Positions 24,301 through 35,465 of a stretch of 64,000 nt of DNA are shown here, one piece after another. The DNA is from Bolinopsis microptera. Taxonomy: Eukaryota; Ctenophora; Tentaculata; Lobata; Bolinopsidae. A model generated the notes under the pieces. The model had not been told where the DNA came from. It saw only the letters and a program-made list of their open reading frames with translations, and did not search any database. Numbering within the stretch: position 1 is the stretch's first letter; each line of letters starts with the position of its first letter. Position numbers and translations under genes: made by a program. The stretch covers positions 15,662,169 to 15,726,168 of the forward strand of contig NC_087072.1 of assembly GCF_026151205.1 (NCBI RefSeq), read 5' to 3'.

Positions 24301-24351
24301 GTGAAGACAATAGAAGATATAACTGGAGAATCTATGGATCAGTACTTGTAG
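6343..24351 (+). CDS. HEATR1: HEATR1/UTP10, C-terminal portion, 15 exons
   Basis: HEAT-repeat U3 snoRNP (SSU processome) subunit that supports pre-18S rRNA processing and rDNA transcription in the nucleolus. Exons: 6343-6672, 7032-7231, 7444-7579, 7723-7855, 9883-10053, 11320-11448, 11652-11774, 13384-13646, 13778-13895, 14415-14544, 17539-17713, 17957-18041, 22565-22682, 23836-23998, 24154-24351. All junctions are GT..AG and phase-compatible, giving ~823 aa with stop TAG at 24349-24351. Recognisable family blocks are IFTFMG..MRMDDNYSIQ, FCDTLPHIPSHR, LERSITFYNLSAHLSDKL, GLFLLFSGSIYLNLVEKL and the C-terminal LLPDSLPFIAELLEDSDPTV. The acceptor at 9883 is the weakest. Family length is ~2,100 aa, so ~1,200-1,300 N-terminal residues are missing; an ATG at 6319 precedes a strong acceptor and is probably not the start. 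A receptor and an ABC transporter gene lie within introns. Confidence 0.88.
8202..9254 (+). CDS. Single-exon rhodopsin-like 7TM receptor (GPCR 2) nested in a HEATR1 intron
   Basis: The frame gives 350 aa from the ATG at 8202; a GTG codon just before it is not a start. A ~25-residue extracellular N-terminus carries N-glycosylation sequons (NSTE, NGTE). Seven membrane segments lie near residues 27-46, 57-78, 98-127, 138-162, 205-230, 244-268 and 284-303. Instead of DRY, TM3 ends VVVKSVNLSAPFYQL; TM7 has NAALFPIILI instead of NPxxY. Cysteines at 86 and 173 could form the usual TM3-ECL2-type disulfide, although the first sits a little early. The tail is short and Lys/Arg-rich, ending in acidic DSD. 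TM5 (FPSIIVLVCMVIQ) shows it is a paralogue of the receptor at 1209-2504. It lies wholly inside the HEATR1 intron 7856-9882, in the same orientation as the host. Ligand unknown. Confidence 0.85.
   Translation: MNSTESNGTEILTPDEPEKMMESLFMYIAPFNLVLAVIVLFLNSTIQRDYFRDRKLPATFLFMIIAAADILFATADIYRSSTALVCTQRHDASFPAWFTMSYVTIGFWGYNLSIFANVVLVVVKSVNLSAPFYQLEQWTIAVAVVVGGIFWACLSVTDAIFFAGNNNFTSFGCKEQWEILEHYDFVGTGIASEFDPVNSLFISKTLAVAEYVFPSIIVLVCMVIQMAAIRKTLGSTSKEIANEVNLTVFLVSAVYFICNSAYGIFFLTEYTLQRKNTLSIEFLMKHTLPLLNAALFPIILICRKKSLRTQYLGYWAAALGLPKKLRRGAVKRSKDGQQYDAVAKVESDSD
10054..11319 (+). other. HEATR1 intron, no nested gene seen
   Basis: AT-rich intronic DNA between the exons ending at 10053 and starting at 11320. 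Reading frames near 10564-10996 show no recognisable domain or clear coding signature. Confidence 0.5.
11775..13383 (+). other. HEATR1 intron, 1.6 kb, no nested gene seen
   Basis: Intron between well-supported exons. It contains G-rich runs (11955-11970, ggggggtgggggtg) and a small tctctatgatctctataatctctat repeat at 12814-12838. No exon or element end was recognised. Confidence 0.5.
14515..17429 (+). repeat. 53-bp minisatellite, 55 copies, spanning an exon-intron boundary
   Basis: The period is exactly 53 bp (first units start at 14515 and 14568), and 2,915 bp gives 55 copies. Each unit runs gttactatcctacag, then GGATACAACCACCAG (or AGATAC...), then gtcagt/gttagt and agggggagtgagagta. The first unit is the authentic 3' end of the HEATR1 exon 14415-14544 plus its donor. 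All later copies therefore repeat an AG-ended pyrimidine stretch, the last 15 coding nt and a 5' splice site. Variants are limited (g/a after cctaca, gtcag/gttag, ttac/ttgc, one ctac) and form higher-order blocks of several units, as expected from unequal exchange. Confidence 0.97.
18279..21320 (-). CDS. ABCB-type half transporter with novel N-terminal extension
   Basis: Two exons: 21260-21320 (20 codons plus 1 nt, ATG at 21320) and 20827-18279, joined by a GT..AG intron with the phase preserved, giving ~869 aa. Residues ~1-200 are soluble. Membrane segments lie at about 212-245, 276-305, 355-397 and 469-505. The nucleotide-binding domain has Walker A GDSGSGKT (~586-593), Q-loop IVSQNPN, signature LSGGQKQR (~692), Walker B ILILDEATSALD (~712) and H-loop IAHR. 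This places it with ABCB/TAP-like half transporters, which dimerise and use ATP to move peptides or lipids; the substrate is unknown. The segment around 70-140 (predicted strands, then a helix containing AANWWKEIIARC) resembles a PH-like fold, unusual for ABCB; this is inference. The gene lies antisense within HEATR1 intron 18042-22564. The exon-1 donor (gtttgc) is weak, so the start is less certain than the body. Confidence 0.85.
22352..22440. repeat. Short tandem repeat, 'tatatcaagtgtctc' units
   Basis: Four degenerate copies of ttta(t/c)..tatatcaagtgtctc, spaced 20-30 bp, in the HEATR1 intron upstream of the exon at 22565. Confidence 0.7.
22972..23389. mobile_element. CGG-rich hAT-type MITE
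   Basis: Perfect 18-bp terminal inverted repeats CAGACGTGGGCGCCGCCG are found at both ends, flanked on each side by the 8-bp direct repeat CCATGAAT (22964-22971 and 23390-23397). The CAG start and 8-bp duplication are hAT hallmarks. The subterminal regions are runs of (CGG)n with GTA/TCG interruptions, in sharp contrast to the AT-rich interior. A short open frame inside (from 23122) shows no transposase motif. The element sits in the HEATR1 intron 22683-23835. Confidence 0.88.
23410..23735. mobile_element. Possible diverged relative of the hAT element at 3625
   Basis: The segment ending 'aaaagtacgttaaaatacctat' (23708-23729) resembles the reverse complement of the subterminal region of the 3625-4418 element (acgttaaatacctat). 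The left part repeats acgtgaaaaatacgg motifs. I could not define termini or target duplications. Confidence 0.3.
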
Positions 24352-24473
24352 AGAAAGATCTGGTGAATTGAAGCATTCTGGTAATCTTGCAAGAAGATCG
24401 AAGGTTGCTCCTTAATTTATAATCTAACTTATTTCTTTTAAAATTGTTTGTCATTAATCGTGTTCGGTTTTGA

Positions 24474-24479
24474 AATAAA
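24474..24479 (+). terminator. Poly(A) signal AATAAA of HEATR1
   Basis: AATAAA lies ~120 bp after the HEATR1 stop codon, in a T/A-rich 3' UTR. It is the first canonical hexamer downstream. Confidence 0.6.
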
Positions 24480-25265
24480 ACAGTTTATTAGCTGCCATAC
24501 ATTTTTGACTCTACAAATTACAAATTGCAAGATCACCATGTCCTTTATATCTGAATAAAATTCAATATCAATTGATATTCTCAAAACTCATGCAATTTTA
24601 AATATAAAACGAGGCAAATTTTAAAGAAATCAATAACAAAAAAAGTGGTAATAGTTAGTATTTGGCAATTTCTACAGTAAAATTTTCGGCAAACTTGATA
24701 ACGTCAAGAACAAAACTAACCTTGCAGATACTTTAAAAAGTGCATCTTGACACGCCAATAAATATGTTATTCAAATATCTGCTCTGTTTTAAATATCTTA
24801 AAATGTTCTATTCAACAGCTTAACATGTCTTTCAAAGCATCGGCTGCTTGAAAATTACCAAAAAATCGAGTAATAAAATATTGCATTTTTTTTCAACGAC
24901 CCATTTTTCTAAAATGCAGTGAGCAGTTTGGCCATCTCCTTGTCGCCTTTAGATCATCCTATTCCTTCATCTTATCTTTCAGATTAAAATCTAATTTAAT
25001 TGATTAATTGGTCAATTACAGTCATGAGCCCAAATCTTGCGAATCCGCAGTGGTTAATGTGACAAGAACAGTAAAAACAAGACAATTCCATAGCACTATG
25101 TTCAGTAACACTTCAAGTTCACTCCAATAATACTTCAAGTTCACTTCAATTCCTTCAAGTTTACGTCGACACTAGAGTGATTCGCTTTTAGTTCGTTAGT
25201 TTGTTAGGTCTATCCGGGCTACCCCATCTGTAAATATGGCTGGTGGTCTTCAGTGTTTTGTTCCA
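24480..25265. other. Spacer between convergent HEATR1 and ankyrin gene A
   Basis: AT-rich DNA without coding signature. A small direct repeat of 'ttcaagttcact' units lies at 25111-25165. The two flanking genes converge here, so their 3' ends are at most ~900 bp apart. Confidence 0.5.
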
Positions 25266-28200
25266 TCATTTCAGACACCTGCTGTCCGTGGAGAGTAAGT
25301 GTTGGATGTCTGCATTGGGATGTTGGTCCAGCATCTGGAGGGCTGTGTGCTTGTTCTTGTTCTCTGCCTCCAGCTTCAGGTTCTTCTGTTTCAGCAGCAG
25401 CTTTACCATGTTAACGTTGTTCTTGGCTACTGCTATGTGCAGTGGACTGAACCCTGGTTGGAATATGGTCATTAGGAAGTTGCTTCTAATTCCAGGGGTT
25501 TAGTGTGCACACTCTAACTCTATGTGCATTCTAACTTTATGTGCATTCTTAACGATTCTGTAGAATTTGGAACGAGAACAGATTAGATTTGCATATATTT
25601 ACCTGATGCACTCTGCATGTTCGTGTCAGCCCCTTTGTTAAGCAGCATCTCAGCTGCATTAAGACAACCATACGTCACTGCCTGGAAGTGGAGTTAGAGT
25701 ATGAATTGTAGCCTTAAAGTATATGGGAGGGAAGCGTTCCATCATAATTTCATGCAATACACAATTACATAAAGACTCCATTTAATTATATAATGGGGCA
25801 TATGGAACTCTGCCAACATGTGACACATTCTTGAGTTCTTCAGAAATATATGTAGAAATACAGTGTTACAGTGAATAGTTACGCGGCCTCTTTGAGTTTA
25901 AGACTATACACTAAATAGTTTTCATGTACTTGTTAACGGGTCCTTCTCTTGTAGTTTTGGGAACAACGGAAAACAACAGTTTAGGAGAAGTGGTTTAAAA
26001 TAAAAACTAAAAACTAACTTTTACAACACAAAACATATGTATTTATATTACCTACCTTGCAGGTCTTATTAACTATTTTAACGTCACACTAAAGTTAGTG
26101 CTCGAGCTGACCGGGGTTAAATGAGGCTTAGTCCACCTGCTATGGTCATGTGGCCTAGGTCACATGACTTACAACCAATGGACGGCTGCCCCACCTATTG
26201 TTGGACCAATCGTAAAATTCTCGAATATTCTGCACCCATATTTTAGAACGGCAATGTTTACAGGTCACGATTGACCGGTCACAATTGATGAACCACCTGT
26301 TCCCATGTTACTATCATCTAATCCTATAACCTAACATACCTCCCTTTTTTAAGATAATTTTATTTATGTTTTGGATGTTTCGTGCTTGAAGAATAAAATT
26401 ATCAAATGAATCGTTACAACATGTATTTTACAATGCAATAAAAATTTAGTCTTAACACATTTTTTCTATTTATGAAAACATATCTCTAGAGCTCATAGTC
26501 AAAGATTATTTTTTAAATTTAAGTTTCTAGTAAACATAAATAATTGGCTGTACTTCCTTTTCGAACTTTTCTTTCTTTTAATATTGACAATCTGGAAATT
26601 GGTAAATGTGTACAGTCAACCATTTTAAAAATATATCAACTATTAATATATCAACATTAATATATCAACAATAATAAAACTCATCTAAAATTCTACTCTC
26701 AGTCTCTTTTTGTCCATGAATTGTCCATCATTCTCCTCCCTCCTCAAAACATTAACAATCATTTAAATCAAAGAACTAATTCTGAGAGTAAGTTAACATA
26801 ATATCAGTTTAGCTAACATTTTTTTATTATTTCTGTATATAAAATCTTTTTTTCTAATTTTCTTAGTTTTCTTTTGATCATAACTGCATTCGCGATTAAA
26901 GCTATTTAGTGTTAAACGAAATTTGCGTTATTAGAATTTCACATATTTCAACAATAAAAAATCATATTATCAGAACTGCTGGCCATTAGTTTCCTATTGA
27001 TGCCAGTGCATCGATAGAAATCTAACTGCAGGCCCAGGGATGGCCGGCACAAAACACGTGTGGTAATCACTTTGCTGTTTTACGGCTTCTGATTACCACA
27101 ACTTGCTAACCCTTGAACCTGTACATATTTAAATCTAAAATTAATCTTGATTCTGAAATTTTTCTCTTAGGTACAGCTACCACTAAACGGGTAATCTGAT
27201 CAATATTATATCTCATTATTTAGGCAGGCTGCTTTAGCTTTATTTTCATCGGCAGCTTTTGCCGATGTCAATTTTTGGCATCAGTGGAAATAACAATTTG
27301 AATAACCAAGTTAGGCCAACACAAAATTTTCAAAATGTACAGCCAGCTTCGTTACACAATGAAGTTGACATGATGCAAAATAATTCGCAACATAACTACT
27401 TATTTGCTTAAAAATTACTTAAATTTCAATAACAATATATATGTTCTCCTGTGCCACCTTCTAATCATACGTTGAACGTTGCATCTAGTTTAACCACGCA
27501 AGACAATCGACAAAGTCAAACATGCTCACACTGTTTCGAGTCAACTAATTTTCAACTGCGAGTTCCACTGACAAATCAGCATTTTTTTAAAACATCAAAC
27601 GAACTCTGATATCGATCAGACATTTTCAAATGCGCTGATGCCGACGACAGTCGGGGGCAAGTCAGAGGCTTAACGACAGAGGTCTGAGGCCTCCGAACCT
27701 GTCAGAAGTGCTTATTATAAAATTATAATACAGTCATCATTTATATCGTATTCTTTGTATTATAATGGGTCTTAATAAGTGGTCTCGACTGCCTAGGCGT
27801 CAAACCTTGGCATTCGGTAGTTTTCCTCTGGCCCGGGATCAGCTGACCCTAGGGACCAGATGATAAAGGTGTAGAAACTATGTGTATCTACAAATCTTTC
27901 AAGGTTGTATTTACAAGAGTTGTATTTATAAGAGACAGGGCTTGTTGTGCAAGGGAAGAAAAGCGGGAGAAACCATTGCAAATTATACAATTAAATATTA
28001 TAAACCTAGCAAAAAGAATTTCCAATAATCTTACTCTATTACCAATGTTTATTACATTCTACAATACGATACACGATAATTATATGCCGTATTAAACAAG
28101 AAACAGGGCTTGCAGAGCAAGAGAAGGAAAACAAGAGAAAACTAACAACAACTGCAACAATTGTATATCACAAAGTCTTTATTATTATTATTATTTATAA

Positions 28201-31200
28201 TTTAATTATCCTTATTAAGGAAGTTGTACTAGTATTGCCTCCCGGGCAGAAATAGAAGAGAAAAGCACGTTTCTCGTCACTGTTTCGAAAAGATGATTCG
28301 TGTGTTTTCCTGGACGAAAACAACCAAAAGAAACTGCCAAGAATGGACAGAAGAAGAAATGTCAGCGAGGGACAAAGATGTCTTCAATAACTACCAATTT
28401 TGGGGATATTCTTGTTATCAATAAAGCAGATATGTGTTCAGAGACGAGCACAATAGATACCACAGAGCGGATATGTATAGAGAGTGAGTTAAAACTCAAC
28501 ATACAAGATTGATTACGTATTGTTTGATAATAAAGCATCTCATGAGATTGATAAAGTAATTCAAGACATTCGAAGAAGTGGGACTCAGAGTGGGACTTGG
28601 AGCCACCAACGGGCTTCTGCAAGTTCTTATTAAGAACTTTTTAAATTGTAAGATAATAACTATCTTTATATATTTATTTTCATTTTAAAGCTTACGATTT
28701 ATTATAATTAAATTATTATAATTACGAACAATTAAAATCCTGAAAAGCTTAATGGTAATTATACCGATTTGTAATTGTACGTTCAGTATTAACGACTAAC
28801 GTGTCGTAAAGTAGAGCATGCACTACTGTATAAATCCTTACTACTCAGAAGCCTTGGCCTTGGCCTACGAGTGCAATTCCAGATTTAACGGCTCTGCTCT
28901 AACTTGCTGTCAATACCTACCGATAAGTTTCACATTATTTCAAAAATATATTCTTAGTTAAAGGTTAACAAAATATTCTGAATGATACTAGAGGAAAAAA
29001 TTGGTTATAACTTGCTCTTAAACTTAATATTACATTCAATTACGTTCACATTGAGTTTACAGTGTAAAGTCACTTTACACGTCTATTCCTAATTTCGAAT
29101 TAGGAAAATATTCCGATGAATTTTTAAAACTTAATTTCTGATAGATAACTCGGAATCATATCAATAACGTATTCTAATCCTGGTACACTCACACTCACTT
29201 GCACAGTCACATGTTCATGAGGTAAAACTTACAACACTCTATGGTGTTACATTTAAAAATAAACTCTCAATCTCTAAACTTAAAGGTATGAAGTTCTCAA
29301 CCATGAACCACCTGTTCCCATGTTACTATCATCTAATCCTATAACCTAACATACTTTTAACTGGAAATGTTTCGAGGCCCTCTTTGACGAATGATTTCCG
29401 TTTATTAGTATAGAACGGTTCAAGAGAGTCATTCATCGATGACAGTTAGTACATACTCTAGACTGAAGGGTTCAACCGCTAGAGGCCGTGAAAACAACGT
29501 GAAAACAACGTTGTATCAAATATCAAGAATTCCAATTTAAAATATACTCTTTCTGACTCTGACTGCTTTTTGTATGTAAATATTATGCTCAAGAAAGAAG
29601 GAGTAAACATGCTGATAACCAAGAAACTTACCTTGATTAACGGTGTCTCTCCATGACCATCCAAACCGTTTATTTCGGCCTTCTCTTTTATGAGAACTTT
29701 CACTATATCCGTCTTGCCAGTCATGGCGGCATAACCTGGAAACATTACACTTATTATCATGGTGACTGTAATAGCAATCACTAGATAGTAACTATTTTGA
29801 GTTATCTGAGTAAATATAAATTTAATGTTCTCATTTGACTCTTGGGATCACGTGATATAGAGTTGTTCAAGGGCCGGTATCCGGATAATGAGAGCGGTGG
29901 TAGTTTTGAGAAGTGGAAACACTCACTGAGGGGTGTGTGGCCACTCCGGGCCTTCTCGTTGATTTTCAGTTGTTTGTGTTCCAGCAGCAACTTGGTGATG
30001 TCCTTGTACCCACAGTCAATTGCTATCATTATTGGGGGGTCTGATTTGTAGTCTGCCGTCTTCACACTGAGGGTATGCATAGTAAAGAAAAATCTCTCTG
30101 GCAGCGTTTGGATCCAAAATTGTTTGATATCATCGCCTATAACTATCATTGACAGAGGTCTGAGGTGGACAATTTCTTCAAGTGCTATAAAGGAACTAAA
30201 ATAATCAGTACATTATAAGATCCCAGTGCAAGACAAAATATAAAATTATGAACAATATAATTTATAAATACCTGGCTCCATAAGCGATAGACTTCTCAAT
30301 GCCCCTCATATCTCTATTCTTGATGTGTTCTATAAGTTTCTGTTCTGTCTTGCTGTTGTTATTGAATCGGCCGCCAGAGTTTGAGTTAAAAACCGCTGGG
30401 GCATCACCAGCTGAAACATAATGTAGTTAGACTTCACACCAAATATTTTTGTTTCATTTTACAACCGTGCTGTACCCAGAATATAATTGGCAATTTACCT
30501 GTTACCGCTTACCAGTTACCACCTTAAATTTTACCCCAAGTTGAATTTTCCATGTCGGGCAAAACTTTCCAAAGTTAAAACTTGTGGTCAAACTCCTGCA
30601 GTATTGCTTGCCAGCATTTTAACATGACAACATTTGAACTCGTTAAAGAGTCCGATGTCACCCATAAGAACTTAGAACATTTTTGACGTTTTACAACAGC
30701 AATTTTTACAGCCTTATTCAAATTGTTATTAAAATCAATTAGTGAATTTACAACACCTTTTTCATGTCTATCATGAACAAAGATAAAGTATTAAGTAATG
30801 TGATAATATCATCTCAGTTGACATTGACAATTACAATAATTAAAGTTAATTTTATACCCAAGCACTTCTAAAACACATCACGTAAACAGTTCTAAAATAT
30901 TCTTGCACGGAACAGCATGTTCCTCTCAGTCAGCAGATATAGCAGCAATTTATGTTAATCCTTCATTCAATTGTGTTTTTCAAATATCTCATTGAATCAG
31001 CACCATATGTTTGGCAAAATGCCATATCTGAGAGGCAAATCTTGCAGCGACAGGTTTCTGGAAAGGATTTGCTGATAGCATTATAGCCGTTGTGGTAGCC
31101 GTTGTTACACTTACAGTGACCAGAGGCAGTTGTAACAAATACTCGAGGTGTTTCAATGTTTGGACACGCAGCTGCAATGGTTTACCGTCAGCTTTAACAA

Positions 31201-31656
31201 CTCACGTTTATACCACGTGAAAGGCCGGATTTTAAGTAATCCTGACCGTTTCAAACGCAATATGTGAAGGGCTTTGGTTACATGTAAACATAAACCATAA
31301 AATTAAGTAGAAAAATCAGTTGATTTTAAATTTGTAACGATCTATTTTATGATCAAAGAATTGTGATTATATTGGGTTAAACTGAAGATCAGCTAATAAT
31401 AATTTGATGATAAATAAGATTAAACAGACTCAATGACCAGCCCAGCGAGCCAGTTCATCTCTTTAGCCGCCCGATTGAAACTCCTTTCTACTTTTCGAAT
31501 CAAAATTTGCAGCTCGAAAATCTCAAAATATTTGCAGCTTTAATTATGCAGGCACTGCTAGTTTTTGCCTTTACCTCCGACATTACCACTGGCTTCGTTT
31601 TGGTAAAAGTTAGACAGGGCGGGTGATGCAGAAGCTTTATATGGGTTGTCAGCCAT
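25266..31656 (-). CDS. Ankyrin-repeat protein A, six exons, 243 aa
   Basis: Exons on the minus strand: 31656-31575, 30410-30272, 30066-29927, 29735-29632, 25681-25603, 25453-25266. Phases 1, 2, 1, 0, 1 all match and the frame ends TGA. The N-terminus MADNPYKASASPALSNFYQ and the Asn/Gly-rich linker are not repeat-like. Then follow ~4-5 ankyrin repeats with recognisable TPLS-YAA, TPLIKAVTYG and SPLHIAVAKN helices and DIVKVLIKEKAEIN / NMVKLLLKQKN second helices. No signal peptide, membrane span or enzymatic domain is seen, so a cytoplasmic protein-protein interaction role is inferred. Exon 3 is almost identical in protein to exon 3 of gene B (52867-53006), same length and phase. The 3.95-kb intron between exons 4 and 5 holds repeats. 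Confidence 0.85.
25682..29631 (-). other. Large intron of ankyrin gene A with 52-bp direct repeats
   Basis: Two identical ~51-bp segments (26287-26337 and about 29303-29353), each starting tgaaccacctgttcccatgt, lie in the same orientation 3 kb apart. An imperfect palindrome gtcatgtggcc/taggtcacatgac lies near 26144-26168. No nested gene is convincing. A short frame at 28300-28512 is unassigned. Confidence 0.5.
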
Positions 31657-34600
31657 TTTTCTATTTTTCCAATCAGGTTTTCTTGCCAAGAAGGTAATCA
31701 CATTATTTGCGATATCAAACTTTTGGCTTGATAATTAAATGGATATATAGCCTCACCGAGATAGAATTAACGTATCATCACAAATAGGAGTTAGCTTTAT
31801 CATTGACGTGAACACAAATGTGAATGATTGACAATGATCGTCAACTTAACCAGCATATAAAAATGCAATCAGTAAAATTCATGAAAAACAAAGTGAATAC
31901 AACCCTTAATTGGGTGGTCAATTTTTTATAGTAAATACTATTATTGTGTTTTAAAGTTTGCATGCGATGCTGGGATCTACAATCCCCTTGGCAGTTTCAT
32001 TGTGGTTTTCTTGTTTCTTGGTAAGATCAGGTTTAATATATTAATTTGATTCGCTCTAACTCCCAAAAACCAAGGTTCAAGACCCACACGCACCTAATTC
32101 GTAAGAAATTCACGAAACGTACAGCTTTAGATTTCAAGTGATTGCATCTGAACAATCTGGTGGTCATTCACAATTTATGCAACGCATAATCTCGAGTATA
32201 ATACATAGATATGGGTAGAGATGATCTATATATACAGATAAAGATAAATGATGGGCTTAATAAGACATTGGTCAACATTTCTGGCTGAAGGTTATAATGC
32301 CCAGAACACACACTACACCAAATATAGAACAGCATAATACACATAATTGAAGTACAAGCAGAAGTACAATTAGAAAAGCTACTGGGAAGCCCAAAAATAA
32401 ACCCTCATAATAAACCACTGTTGCCCCAATTGCCTATTAACTTTATTTAAAACCGTAGGGAGCACAGTCAGCAAAAAGTCTAAATAGAGTGTTATTTTTG
32501 GGCTGCACCCACTAGCGTTTAAATGCATGATGAGGGAACACTAGCGGTTAAATGCATGCGGAGTGAACGTACATGTGACATGTATTTGTTCCCCTTCTGC
32601 TGTTGTCATAAGATTCTTGCTCGAGGGCCGAGGCTTCAGAGAATCTAGTACCACGTTAGACATGATGACTTCTCTTTATTTAGGAACGATCTCGAGCTTT
32701 CACTAAAAACTAAGTAAGCGTATATAAATAAGAAAATGTTAACTCGGTTACGTTTGGTTAATCAAACCAGTGATCTACGCAGCTTGACTGAGACCATGCT
32801 GTATTGGATTGGATTGGATTCTATCGCATAATATTGGCAAAATCGAATTAGTGAGTTATAAGCTCGTTACGTTATGGTATAATGCTACTAACAAGCGTCC
32901 AACTACACTGGAAGAGATGTGACTAACACAACTCATTGTCAGTTTCACTTCTGACAGGAACACCTGACGTGTCTTGGAACGAGGATTAGTACGCAGAAAT
33001 ACCATTAATAAGTCTTGTGCGTTAGACGCTAGCACTAGAGCTTAAACTGACCGTCGTTTTCTTAAAGATATACGATAATTATGGAATTTTTTAAAGAACA
33101 CGAAACGAAATATACTGGCCGCATAATATTATATTATTTTGATATCACAGTAACTCTATGTATTATTATTGTTCTTAAATTGAATAATTAGATGTTAGGA
33201 TATAATATTTTAAGAATTGCCATGTAAAATATTATAAGAAAACTTGGAAAAATCGCAAACATGCAAATAACTTAGTAAGAACAAATTTATAAAAGGAATA
33301 AACTTGTTAAAGAAAAACTTGTGAATGGAATGTTGTGAGATCAATCGAGATCAAATTTTATTGTTTCTCAGCACATTATATTTGCTGCTCTATCACATAA
33401 GGCAGACTCCTCCGTTAGAGCAATTTGTGGATTAGAGGCTCCCAACCGAACCTAACGCCTCTATATAATTAGCTTGTCTATTATAACGCCTCCGTATAAC
33501 TTGCTTGTATACAACACGGTTTGTTTCATTTCCTCACGCATCTTATTGTGGCCGTGAAATTCCGTTACGTATAAATTCTTGATTATATATGGACATGATC
33601 AAGAGTTTAGAATTACTACGTCTGCTTGTCTTTCCGAAGCTAACTATTATATTAAAATCTTTTCTGAAAGTCAAACCAGATTCGAGCTTATATGTTGTAG
33701 TCCGCTGAAGACGATACAAGTATCAGGAGTATTTATTCTTCATGGAATTGAAGAAAGCAATTATATAGAAAATAAAAGAATCATAACGATTATCTTTGGT
33801 TTTCACTGGGAAGTATGAATAGGTTTTTAAATTATGATTTATTTGATAACATGTAAAATTAATGAAATTGTATAAATTATCAAATTTTCTGTTGGAGGGG
33901 AAGTACTAGTGTAATAATACTTTGTAGAGATAAGATTTGTAATGATGTGATGTCATAGATTTACTTTACTTTACTTAACTTAAAATACAAGTTGCGGAAG
34001 ATAGCACAGATCGACAGGTAATGGTTATAGTCAGACTGTCTAAGCAATGACCAAAACCTAGCACAGGAAACCGACATTGATTTTATCCTAGGCCGCCTTG
34101 TAGTTTAATCTATAAATAAATATTATATAAAATTTACTTCTATTTATAAAATTTTATAAATATAAGTCGTCTAGTCGTCTGGAGCCTTCACTGTGCAGAT
34201 TACTCTAAAACGCAGATTCTTTTTATGCTAATTTATTATTGTAAATTATAAAATCAGCCTAAATAATATTTAGGCTTATGTAAACAATTCAGATGCTGTA
34301 GTGGAAACCGATTACCGCAGACAAACTGCAATTTGTTAGTTAATGCTTAATTAGGCGGTTATTTTAATTGGTAATCAGAGAGCTAAACAGAATGCTAGGT
34401 GTGATTATGACAGGAAGTTATAAAAACTTAGCATGCCAAGTGTGCGAATGCCAAGTTTACAATAGTGGTCTCTACTAATAAAGTTGTACTAGTAAAGTTC
34501 GGTACAATAATTTATGTCAAAACAAATTAGCAATTAAAAACTAATTTATACGAATAATACGGGAGGCTAAAACCCATGAAAGTTAACCCAGCAGGAGTCT

Positions 34601-34970
34601 ACCGCACAAAGCTCCATACAACCTCTCACCACTTTAACAACACGACGTGACACCCTGGCCATTCAAACTAGCTACAATTCCTCTAAATACCACCAAATGG
34701 CCCTCTCCCTTCCAACAAAGAGTCCTGGACAGGGTTCTGGTTCACAACAGAGCTGCTGAGAGCACCATGTAATAGTGGAGAACAAAACGCCAGGGCCCAC
34801 AACAATACAGAATGGCTCTCCCTCCCTAGTGAGAATAATACATGTTGCTTAGAACCTGTGAGCTCCCCAGGCTGCACACACTAGGATCGATTACCGGCCT
34901 ATAAAACGAGAAAGGCGAAGTGTTTTTCCTGCAGGCAGATGTGGCAGGTTAATAGATGTGTACGTATAGA
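31657..34970. other. Gene-poor DNA upstream of ankyrin gene A exon 1
   Basis: No exon was recognised on either strand. A small duplication 'actagcg(t/g)ttaaatgcatg' occurs at 32512-32530 and 32549-32567. The remainder is AT-rich with no element boundaries that I can support. It may be intron of gene A if the candidate distal first exon at 42.9 kb is used. Confidence 0.4.
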
Positions 34971-34990
34971 CGGAGATGAGAGTCCCGAGG

Positions 34991-35017
<27 letters not shown>

Positions 35018-35021
<4 letters not shown>

Positions 35022-35366
35022 GGAGGGAGGGAGGGAGGGAGGGAGGGAGGGAGGGAGGGAGGGAGGGAGGGAGGGAGGGAGGGAGGGAGGGAGGGAGGGA
35101 GGGAGGGAGGGAGGGAGGGAGGGAGGGAGGGAGGGAGGGAGGGAGGGAGGGAGGGAGGGAGGGAGGGAGGGAGGGAGGGAGGGAGGGAGGGAGGGAGGGA
35201 GGGAGGGAGGGAGGGAGGGAGGGAGGGAGGGAGGGAGGGAGGGAGGGAGGGAGGGAGGGAGGGAGGGAGGGAGGGAGGGAGGGAGGGAGGGAGGGAGGGA
35301 GGGAGGGAGGGAGGGAGGGAGGGAGGGAGGGAGGGAGGGAGGGAGGGAGGGAGGGAGGGAGGGAGG

Positions 35367-35372
<6 letters not shown>
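35018..35372 (+). repeat. (GGGA)n tetranucleotide tract, ~88 copies
   Basis: An uninterrupted GGGA run of ~355 bp, preceded by a short (GA) run at 34995-35017. Every 15 nt satisfies the G3N1G3N1G3N1G3 quadruplex pattern with single-nt loops; the complement is a pure polypyrimidine strand. The long reading frames across it in both directions (poly-GREG/poly-SLPP types) are artefacts of the repeat. Confidence 0.98.

Positions 35373-35462
<90 letters not shown>
35373..35462 (+). repeat. (GA)n dinucleotide tract, ~45 copies
   Basis: Pure GA repeat directly abutting the GGGA tract. Together with the left GA run it makes a GA/GGGA/GA sandwich, consistent with the tetranucleotide having expanded inside an ancestral GA microsatellite. 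Confidence 0.98.
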
Positions 35463-35465
<3 letters not shown>

